Below, piece by piece: positions 1-5,543 of a stretch of 5,543 bases of DNA. The notes beneath the pieces are model-generated. The model ran no database searches, was not told the DNA's origin, and saw only the letters and a program-made list of their open reading frames with translations. The DNA comes from an uncultured Bacteroidales bacterium (lineage in GTDB: Bacteria; Bacteroidota; Bacteroidia; Bacteroidales; P3). The DNA lies in contig CAMXAS010000090.1 in the NCBI GenBank assembly GCA_947179195.1, forward strand, positions 1-5,543, written 5' to 3'. A program made the translations under genes and the position numbers. Positions within the stretch are counted from its first letter, which is position 1, and each line of letters opens with the position of its first letter.

Positions 1-17
1 GTGGTCGTTTCTTTTGG

Positions 18-53
18 TAAAACCTTTTCTTTTCGACAAAAGAAAAGGTTTTA
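18..53. repeat. Perfect 16-bp A/T-rich inverted repeat with a 4-nt loop
   Basis: TAAAACCTTTTCTTTT (18-33) is exactly complementary to AAAAGAAAAGGTTTTA (38-53), with the loop CGAC (34-37). Each arm is almost purely pyrimidine or purine apart from its outer end, with only two G-C pairs in the outer half and one in the inner half. Neither side has a clean T-run after the stem, so it is not a textbook intrinsic terminator, though it could act as a second, bidirectional stop or an mRNA 3'-end stabiliser. A partial extra copy of the arm, TTTCTTTTG (8-16), lies just to the left and could pair with 37-45 instead. Confidence 0.7.
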
Positions 54-56
54 AGT

Positions 57-133
57 CCAGCGATGCGCAGCATCGCAATAAAAAGCTCCGGAGATGCAAT
101 CTCCGCAAGCCCAGCGGTACGCAGTGCCGATAA
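57..133. repeat. Cluster of three tandem hairpins with a shared GCA loop (REP-like)
   Basis: There are three short inverted repeats in a row, each closing on the trinucleotide GCA (plus strand). The first is GCGATGC-GCA-GCATCGC (60-76), the second CGGAGAT-GCA-ATCTCCG (89-105), and the third CGGTAC-GCA-GTGCCG (115-129, with one T-G wobble). The first and third also share flanks: CCAGCG before the loop arm and ATAA after the stem. They therefore look like diverged copies of one element. Their position between genes and the palindromic form resemble bacterial REP elements. Whether this family occurs elsewhere in the genome cannot be seen here. Confidence 0.6.
79..110 (-). terminator. Probable intrinsic terminator of the clc-peptidase-queA operon
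   Basis: On the minus strand, 44 bases after the queA stop codon, GCTTGCGGAGAT pairs with ATCTCCGGAGC around a TGC loop. The core is a perfect 7-bp stem (89-95 with 99-105), extended by GCT/AGC (85-87 with 108-110) across a small internal loop. The stem is followed directly by TTTTT (80-84) and then ATT. A GC-rich stem with an immediate T-run is the classic intrinsic terminator form, and it is in the right place and orientation for this operon. The same hairpin also belongs to the GCA-loop repeat cluster. Confidence 0.72.
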
Positions 134-153
134 GCCACTATAACGGGTATGGG

Positions 154-1506
154 TTATGGCAGAAACAGGCAGCCGTCGCCGTAGCTTAGGAAGCGGAAGC
201 CGTGCGCCAAGGCGTAGTCGTACACCCCCCGCCAGCCGTCGCCCACCAAAGCCGCCACGAGGAGCAACAGCGTACTCTGCGGCTGATGGAAGTTCGTGAC
301 CAAGCCCCGACAGAACGCGAACGGATAGCCGGGCGCAATCATAAGGGCCGTATAGCCGCTCACGGCCTCCGCGCCCGTGTCCCGCAGGTAGTCGCTCAAA
401 GCCGACAGGACTTGCGCCGGCGGATAAGGCAGGCGGCCGCCATACGTTTCGTATGGGGTCCATTGCGCCAGCTCGAACAGCGGCATTTCAGCCCCGTCAC
501 CGCCGGATGCAGCGGACAGACCCGCCGCGTCGGACGCAAGGACGGCCGTCTCTTTGGGCGCGTCGAGGAGCGAGACGCCCCACCAATACAGGCTTTCGAG
601 GCTGCGCATGGACGTGGTGCCGACCGGCACCACCGGCCGCCCCGCCGCCACGGCCTCCCGCAAGGCCGCCACCGTGGCCGCAGGCACCGAGACATACTCG
701 CGGTGCATCGCATGTCCGCCGATTTCGCCCTCCTTCACGGGCTTGAACGTGCCCGCGCCGACGTGCAGCGTCAGCCGCGCCTGCGCGATACCCTTTTCCG
801 TCAAGGCCGCCAACAGGTTCTCGGTAAAGTGCAGCCCCGCCGTCGGCGCGGCCACCGAGCCGTCGTGCCGTGCGAAGACCGTCTGATAGCGGCCCGCATC
901 GGTATCCTCCGCCTGACGGCGGATATAGGGCGGCAGCGGCACCTTGCCCGACGCCTCCAACACCTCCGAAAACGAGAGGTCGGCCGCATACGAGAAACGC
1001 ACGGCGAACGCATCGCCCTGCGCCCCGAGCCGCGTGGCCCGCAGCACTTCGCGCCGCCCCTGCGCCGTAAACGTCATGCACAGGTCGCCGCCTTTCCACT
1101 TCTTGTTATTGCCTATCAGACACAGAAACTCCACCTCGCCCCGCGCCGCGAACGCCTGCGCGATGTCCACCGGGCGCAAGGGCTCCAGACAGAAAATCTC
1201 GATGCGCGCCCCCAAGGCCGCCGGCTCCGGAACGGATGCCGCATCGACGCCCTTATGGAACACCAAACGGGCGTGCACGACCTTGGTGTCGTTCATGACC
1301 AGCAGCGTGTCGGCCGGCAGGAAGTCGCCGAGCCGCGCAAAACAACTCTCCCGCACCTCCCCGCCGCGATAGACGAGCAGTTTGGAAGCGTCGCGCTCCG
1401 CCGAGGGGTAGAGCGCGATACGTTCCTCAGGCAACGGATAGCGGTAGTCCGCTATGTCGATATGCCGCTGCGGACACCGGGAGCCGGTCGTCAAGTCGCA
1501 CGCCAT
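154..1506 (-). CDS. queA: S-adenosylmethionine:tRNA ribosyltransferase-isomerase (QueA)
   Basis: QueA transfers and isomerises the ribosyl moiety of S-adenosylmethionine onto 7-aminomethyl-7-deazaguanine at the wobble position of GUN-anticodon tRNAs, giving epoxyqueuosine. It is cytoplasmic. The 450-residue product carries the family signatures in order: a YPLPEERIALYPSAERD start region (residues 23-39), NDTKVVHARL (72-81), GKVPLPPYI (187-195), RYQTVFARHDGSVAAPTAGL (206-225), LHVGAGTFKPVK (247-258), GTTSMRSLES (296-305), TNFHQPQSTLLLLV (404-417) and a C-terminal FLSYGDG (439-445). It is longer than the E. coli enzyme (about 356 residues), mainly through an insert at about 306-395, including an Ala/Gly-rich stretch near 325-340; part of this insert is usual in Bacteroidetes. 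The ATG used is the only in-frame ATG before the conserved region and gives about 15 extra residues; a TTG at codon 5 is an alternative. It starts 12 nt after the peptidase stop codon, and no strong ribosome binding site is seen, only a GGGG 9-12 nt upstream. It is the last gene of the apparent operon. Identification is secure. Confidence 0.97.
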   Translation of the reverse strand: MACDLTTGSRCPQRHIDIADYRYPLPEERIALYPSAERDASKLLVYRGGEVRESCFARLGDFLPADTLLVMNDTKVVHARLVFHKGVDAASVPEPAALGARIEIFCLEPLRPVDIAQAFAARGEVEFLCLIGNNKKWKGGDLCMTFTAQGRREVLRATRLGAQGDAFAVRFSYAADLSFSEVLEASGKVPLPPYIRRQAEDTDAGRYQTVFARHDGSVAAPTAGLHFTENLLAALTEKGIAQARLTLHVGAGTFKPVKEGEIGGHAMHREYVSVPAATVAALREAVAAGRPVVPVGTTSMRSLESLYWWGVSLLDAPKETAVLASDAAGLSAASGGDGAEMPLFELAQWTPYETYGGRLPYPPAQVLSALSDYLRDTGAEAVSGYTALMIAPGYPFAFCRGLVTNFHQPQSTLLLLVAALVGDGWRGVYDYALAHGFRFLSYGDGCLFLP

Positions 1507-1518
1507 CCGTCAGACCCC

Positions 1519-3705
1519 TTAGAGGTTGTTCTTGAAATATTCGAAAATCATGCGGTCCAAATGCTTGCGCGCCGGGCCATAGACGCCGTGCGCCGCATTG
1601 GGATACATGAAGAAGTCGATTTGCTTGCCGCTCTGCGCGCACGCGTCGATGAAATAGAGGCTGTGCTTGGGCAGTACGGTGGCGTCCTTGCCGCCGTGAA
1701 TCATGAGGATTTTGCCCGAAACGCTGTCGGTCAGGTTCAGCAGATTGGCGTATTCGTAGCCCTCCGGGTTGCTCTGCGGCGTTTCCATATAACGCTCGCC
1801 GTACATGATTTCGTACCAGGCCCAGTTCATGACGCCGCCGCCGGCCACCGCCACCTTGAACACTTGCGGATAGCGCAGCTTGAGGCTCATCGTCATGAAG
1901 CCGCCGTAGCTCCAGCCGTCCACGCCGATGCGGTTGCGGTCAACATAGGGCAAGGAATACAGATATTCAATCCCCTTCATCTGGTCGGCCACTTCCACCG
2001 TACCGATGTTGCGGTGTATCGCGCTCTCGAACGCGAAGCCACGGTGCGCCGAACCCCGGCTGTCAACCGTGAAGACGATGAAACCCTCCTGCGCGAAATG
2101 CTGCAACGTGAGCGGACTGCCCGCCAGATGGCTGTTCGTAATCAACTGCACGTGGGGTCCGCCGTAAACATAGACGATAACCGGATACTGGCGCGTGGAA
2201 TCGAAATCGGGCGGCAGAATCATACGCGCGTACAGGTCGGTCACGCCGTCGGCCGCCTTGATTTTGAACACGCGCGTTTGGGGCTTGGCATAACCGGCGA
2301 GCGGGTCTTTGCTTACCAACAGTTTCTTGAGCAGATTGCCTTCCGCATCGATAACCTGCGTTACGCGCGCCTCGTCGTAATTGCTGTATATATCAACGAA
2401 GCACGAACCCGTCGGGTTCATCCGAATTTGGTGCGTGCCCGCCTCTTTAGTCAGACGCTTGATGCGGCCGTTGTCGATTTGCACGCGGTACAGATGCTGT
2501 TCCAAGGGCGACTCCTTCGTACCCATGAAATAGACGTATTTGCCGTCGGACGAACAGCCCACGATTTCGCTCACCTCCCAGGCTTCCTTGTCGGGCGTAA
2601 TGGCCTTGAGCAACTTGCCCTGCGTGTTGTACAGGTACAGGTGGTTGTAGCCGTTGCGTTCGCTGTTCCAAATGATTTGGTCGGGATGGCCGGGACGGAA
2701 AATCACGGGATTTTCGGGTTCCACCCATATCGGATTCGTTTCTTCGAACAGCTTGCGTTTCATCTCGCCCGTGGCGGCGTCATGGCAGAAAACCGCCAGA
2801 TGCTTCTGCGCCCTGTCCAACTGAACGGTATATATCTCCTTGCTGTCGGGCGACCACGTTATGCCCGTGATATACGGGTTGGTGTCGAAACACGGCTTAA
2901 GGAAAATCTTGTCGTAGGTATTGAGGTCGTAAACGCCCACGCTGACGCTGTGAGACGTGGTGCCGGCTTCCGGGTAGCGCGTCGGCTCCAGGGTCTCTTC
3001 CTCGCCGGCCATACCCAACAGCGGCGCTTCGCGCACCATGGTTTCGTCCATGCGGTAGAACGCGATTTTCTCGCCCGTCGGGTCCCAAAATATCCCCTTC
3101 GTGATGCCGAACTCGTTGCGGTGCACGACCTGCCCGTTGACGATGCCCGGATTCTCGTCTTTCGTCACGGCGAATTTAACGCCGTCTTTGATGACATACA
3201 GATTGTTGTCTTGCGTGAAAGCCGAATAGCCGTCTATGCGGTTGAAGGAGAAATTCGTGGCCGCGGCCGGCATGGAGGTATATAGCTGCACCGTGTTGTC
3301 GGCATACGTCCAGATATAATAGGCCTGGTCGTAATACAGCACCATGTTGTTCCGATGGATGGCGAGGATGTTCGGCAAGGCCGTCAACGGGGCGGTGCCC
3401 GGCGCATACTGCTCCTTGAGTTTTTCGAAATGCGCCAGCGTCAGAATCGTATCGGTCGTTTGGTTTCTGACGTTGAAGCAAAGCACCTTGTTGTTGTAAC
3501 TGTAAAACAGGTTGTCGGGGTCTCCCTCGCCCCAATAGAGCAAGCCCACGCCTTCGGGACGCAGCGAACGGTCGGCCACCGCCTGTTCCACCGTCCAATG
3601 TTTGGGCGCCTGTCCTTCCGCCGTCTGCGCCGCCGCATCCGGCGTCCACATCATCAGAGCCGTCATGCAAAGCCCCACGCCTGTCAGTAAATTCCGTTTT
3701 TTCAT
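1519..3705 (-). CDS. Secreted S9B serine exopeptidase, prolyl tripeptidyl peptidase (PtpA)-like
   Basis: This is a prolyl oligopeptidase-family exopeptidase, predicted to remove short N-terminal peptides ending in proline from oligopeptides in the periplasm or at the cell surface. The 728-residue product has a signal peptide (KKR at 2-4, hydrophobic core about 5-20, probable cleavage after AAA at 24-26; no lipobox). It continues with a DPP IV-type beta-propeller (about 40-480) and a C-terminal alpha/beta-hydrolase domain (about 490-728). The catalytic triad is visible: Ser599 in GWSYGG, Asp674 in HGGKD and His706 in NAAHGVYG. Substrate amino-terminus binding residues are Glu198 in HRNEFGI and Glu632 in WYEIMYGERY. 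From memory, P. gingivalis PtpA uses Ser603, Asp678, His710 and Glu636, a constant offset of four, plus a propeller Glu205. Total length is also nearly the same as PtpA (about 732). The start has an A-rich leader (AAACAACCAAACGAT) instead of a Shine-Dalgarno site, as is common in Bacteroidetes. It sits 18 nt after the ClC stop. S9B assignment is secure; tri- versus dipeptidyl specificity is inferred. Confidence 0.95.
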   Translation of the reverse strand: MKKRNLLTGVGLCMTALMMWTPDAAAQTAEGQAPKHWTVEQAVADRSLRPEGVGLLYWGEGDPDNLFYSYNNKVLCFNVRNQTTDTILTLAHFEKLKEQYAPGTAPLTALPNILAIHRNNMVLYYDQAYYIWTYADNTVQLYTSMPAAATNFSFNRIDGYSAFTQDNNLYVIKDGVKFAVTKDENPGIVNGQVVHRNEFGITKGIFWDPTGEKIAFYRMDETMVREAPLLGMAGEEETLEPTRYPEAGTTSHSVSVGVYDLNTYDKIFLKPCFDTNPYITGITWSPDSKEIYTVQLDRAQKHLAVFCHDAATGEMKRKLFEETNPIWVEPENPVIFRPGHPDQIIWNSERNGYNHLYLYNTQGKLLKAITPDKEAWEVSEIVGCSSDGKYVYFMGTKESPLEQHLYRVQIDNGRIKRLTKEAGTHQIRMNPTGSCFVDIYSNYDEARVTQVIDAEGNLLKKLLVSKDPLAGYAKPQTRVFKIKAADGVTDLYARMILPPDFDSTRQYPVIVYVYGGPHVQLITNSHLAGSPLTLQHFAQEGFIVFTVDSRGSAHRGFAFESAIHRNIGTVEVADQMKGIEYLYSLPYVDRNRIGVDGWSYGGFMTMSLKLRYPQVFKVAVAGGGVMNWAWYEIMYGERYMETPQSNPEGYEYANLLNLTDSVSGKILMIHGGKDATVLPKHSLYFIDACAQSGKQIDFFMYPNAAHGVYGPARKHLDRMIFEYFKNNL

Positions 3706-3723
3706 ATCGTTTGGTTGTTTTTT

Positions 3724-5541
3724 TCAATCACTTGACATTTCCTTGACCTTCTGCCGGTAAGAGGAGAACACATTGGCCCGCGACAGGAAGCCCTCGTAGC
3801 GGTCGCCGTCCAGCACCGCGATGTTGTAGTCCGCAACGGTCAGGAACTTCTGCGCGATGGATTCCATGCTTTCCGACATATCCACCGTGCACTGCGGACG
3901 GAACATCACGTCGGCGACCGTAATCTTGTCGTAGAGTTCCGCACGGAAAATCAGCGGCTTGACCTCATCGAGGAACACGACGCCCAAATAGCGGTTGTCT
4001 TCGTCCGTAACGGGATAGATGTTGCGCGAGGAAATGCCGATGGCCGTGATGAGCTGCCGCAACGTGTCCTGCGGCCGCACCGTGGCGAAGTTGCGCTCCA
4101 CGAGCGTCTGCTTGTCCAACAGCGACAACACGACCGTATCTTTGTTGTGCGTCATGAGGTTGCCTTTCTCGGCCAGCTTCTTTGTATATATTGAGTGCGG
4201 ATGAAAGTACAGGTTGATGTAATAGGCCAGCACCGACACGAGGATGAGCGGCACGAACATCTTATAGCCGCCCGATATCTCGGCCACGAGGAACAGGGCG
4301 GTCAGCGGCGCGTGCATGACGCCGGCCATGACGGCCGCCATGCCCGTCAGCGCGAAGTTGGCCTCCGGCAGGTTCAGCCCCGGGAAGCAGACGTTGAGCG
4401 CGTGGGCCATGAACAGGCCGAGGAACGCCCCCACGAACATGGAGGGCGCGAACACGCCGCCCACGCCGCCGCTGCCGTTGGTAAGCGCCATGGCCACGAC
4501 CTTGATGAGCATGATGAACAGCACGTAGGCCAGGAAGATGAGCGTGATATGGCGGTATTCGTAGAGGAACGTATTGTTGAGCAGGCGGTCGGTATCGCCC
4601 TGGATGATGTCGGCGATAAAGTTGAAGCCCTCGCCGTAGAGCGGCGGGAACAGGAAGACGAGCACGCAGAGCAGGCCGCCGCCGATGAACAGGCGCGCGA
4701 CCCCGCTTTTGAGGAAGCCGAAACAGCGTTCGATACGCTCGGTCATAAAGAGGAAATAGTGCGAAACCAAGCCCGACAGCAAGCCGAGGATGACATAGAA
4801 CGGCAGGTCGCGCAGCACATAGTCGGACGAGACGTCGAAATGGAACATGGCCGACCGCCCCATGAGCAGGGCCGACACGACGGTGCCGGCGAGCGAAGCC
4901 ATGAGCAACGGCATCAACGACCCCATCGTGAGGTCTATCATGAGCACCTCCAGCGCGAAGATGAAGCCGGCGATGGGCGCGCCGAAACTGCCGGCCACCG
5001 CGCCCGACGAACCGCAGGCAATCAGCAGCACCATCGTCTTGTAATCGACCTTGAGCCGCCGCCCGATGTTGGAGCCGATGGCCGCCCCCGCCAGCACGAC
5101 CGGGGCTTCCGGCCCCACCGAACCGCCGAAACCGATGGTGAGCGTACTGGCCACGAGCGAAGAATACATCCGGCTCCGCTTCATATAGCCGCCCGTCTTG
5201 GAGATGGCGTAAAGCACGCGGCTTACGCCGTGGCTGATGTTGTCTTTGAGGATATAACGGACGTAGATATACGTGAGCGTGATACCGATGAGCGGGAAGA
5301 CGAGCAATAGGAAATTGCGGCTGTCGGCCGCGAAGACATCGAGCACGTAGGCCCCGAAATAATAAATCATGTTTTTGAGCAAGACGGCCACCAAGCCGCT
5401 CACCACGCCTATCAGCAAGCCCATCCAAATCAGGAACGTGCGCTCCGAGAGGTGGCCCTTGGGCCACGCCTCGGCCTTTTCCAGCCACGGCAGGACTTTG
5501 TCCCGCACCTGCCCTTTGAGGGCGTTCCATCGGGGTTTCAT
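3724..5541 (-). CDS. ClC-family chloride channel/antiporter with C-terminal CBS pair
   Basis: This is an inner-membrane anion channel or anion/proton exchanger of the ClC family, acting as a homodimer in known members. The 605-residue product has a short charged N-terminus, many hydrophobic helices between about 35 and 447, then a cytoplasmic tail with two CBS domains (about 472-533 and 538-600). Family motifs are present in variant form: SHGVS (103-107) where GSGIP is usual, GGSVGPEAP (139-147) where GGSAGREGP is usual with gating Glu145 kept, GSGGVGGVFAP (356-366) matching the GxFxP motif, and Tyr452 in SIYT as the probable anion-coordinating tyrosine. The residue matching the internal proton glutamate (E203 of E. 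coli ClcA) is Val199 in FALEVLM. The CBS pair may bind adenine nucleotides, as in other ClC proteins. The ATG lies only 2 nt from the window edge, so the start and its upstream signals cannot be confirmed; the gene may begin further right. It heads the visible part of the operon. Family assignment is secure; channel versus exchanger is open. Confidence 0.94.
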   Translation of the reverse strand: MKPRWNALKGQVRDKVLPWLEKAEAWPKGHLSERTFLIWMGLLIGVVSGLVAVLLKNMIYYFGAYVLDVFAADSRNFLLLVFPLIGITLTYIYVRYILKDNISHGVSRVLYAISKTGGYMKRSRMYSSLVASTLTIGFGGSVGPEAPVVLAGAAIGSNIGRRLKVDYKTMVLLIACGSSGAVAGSFGAPIAGFIFALEVLMIDLTMGSLMPLLMASLAGTVVSALLMGRSAMFHFDVSSDYVLRDLPFYVILGLLSGLVSHYFLFMTERIERCFGFLKSGVARLFIGGGLLCVLVFLFPPLYGEGFNFIADIIQGDTDRLLNNTFLYEYRHITLIFLAYVLFIMLIKVVAMALTNGSGGVGGVFAPSMFVGAFLGLFMAHALNVCFPGLNLPEANFALTGMAAVMAGVMHAPLTALFLVAEISGGYKMFVPLILVSVLAYYINLYFHPHSIYTKKLAEKGNLMTHNKDTVVLSLLDKQTLVERNFATVRPQDTLRQLITAIGISSRNIYPVTDEDNRYLGVVFLDEVKPLIFRAELYDKITVADVMFRPQCTVDMSESMESIAQKFLTVADYNIAVLDGDRYEGFLSRANVFSSYRQKVKEMSSD

Positions 5542-5543
5542 CG

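Larger units (their letters stand above)
1..153. other. Non-coding region downstream of queA
   Basis: No open frame of note, tRNA or recognisable promoter is seen here. The stretch is filled by the A/T-rich palindrome and the GCA-loop hairpin cluster. The neighbouring gene to the left is outside the window, so it is unknown whether the hairpins lie between convergent or same-direction genes. Confidence 0.7.

Noticed and set aside
1..17. Possible end of another gene at the left edge
   Set aside because: There are too few bases to judge, and no stop codon with convincing coding context can be assigned.
57..133. Possible CRISPR array from the regularly spaced short repeats
   Set aside because: The units are self-complementary hairpins about 17 bases long with diverged sequences and spacers of only about 10-15 bases, unlike CRISPR repeats and spacers; no cas gene is present.
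202..3285. A 1027-codon open frame on the plus strand, antisense to queA and most of the peptidase gene
   Set aside because: It is in exact codon register with both minus-strand genes and simply reads the complement of their codons. It stays open because the GC-biased genes avoid TTA, CTA and TCA. Its product is Arg/His-rich with no recognisable domain, and the two genes beneath it carry complete family motifs.
4178..4200. AT-rich TTTGTATATATTGAG as a possible promoter
   Set aside because: It lies inside the ClC coding region between the membrane part and the CBS tail, does not fit the Bacteroidetes TTTG/TAnnTTTG pattern with proper spacing, and has no plus-strand gene to serve.
4195..5310. 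A 371-codon open frame on the plus strand, antisense to the ClC gene
   Set aside because: It is again in codon register with the real gene; the product is a charged Glu/His/Arg-rich sequence with no family signature, and the ClC protein underneath is clear.
4262..5530. A 422-codon minus-strand open frame overlapping the ClC gene in another frame
   Set aside because: It is Arg/Pro/Gly-rich shadow translation of GC-rich coding sequence, without motifs or a plausible separate start context.

Overview
The window looks like chromosomal DNA from a fairly GC-rich member of the Bacteroidales. A Rikenellaceae/Alistipes-like organism is my best guess, but it is an inference from protein character and base composition, not a search result. 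The supporting signs are a prolyl tripeptidyl peptidase closely resembling the Porphyromonas gingivalis enzyme, a long QueA of the Bacteroidetes type with 'NFHQPQSTLLLLV' and 'APGYPF' motifs, a ClC protein with the 'GSVGxEAP' form of the gating motif, and gene starts without clear Shine-Dalgarno sequences.

All three genes lie on the minus strand and read from the right edge to the left. First is a ClC-family chloride channel/transporter with a C-terminal CBS pair (5541-3724). Next, after an 18-nt A-rich gap, is a secreted S9B prolyl peptidase (3705-1519). Last, after a 12-nt gap, is queA (1506-154), which makes the epoxyqueuosine precursor in tRNA. The short gaps and the absence of any hairpin or promoter between the genes suggest one transcript. 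The three products act in different places (inner membrane, periplasm, cytoplasm) and share no obvious pathway, so the grouping looks like a housekeeping operon rather than a dedicated system. The true start of the transcript, and possibly of the ClC protein, lies beyond the right edge.

The 153 bases at the left edge, downstream of queA, are non-coding and densely structured. They hold three tandem hairpins that all carry a GCA loop (TGC on the minus strand) and a perfect 16-bp A/T-rich palindrome. The middle hairpin is followed by five T on the minus strand and is the likely intrinsic terminator of the operon. Two of the GCA-loop hairpins are clearly diverged copies of one another with compensating stem changes, so this is probably a small REP-like repeat cluster.

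I see no convincing evidence of a novel defence, mobile or biosynthetic system. The points most worth a second look are the hairpin cluster, the channel-like residue pattern in the ClC protein, and the substrate-site pattern that predicts tripeptidyl rather than dipeptidyl release. Very long plus-strand open frames are codon-register shadows of the real genes.
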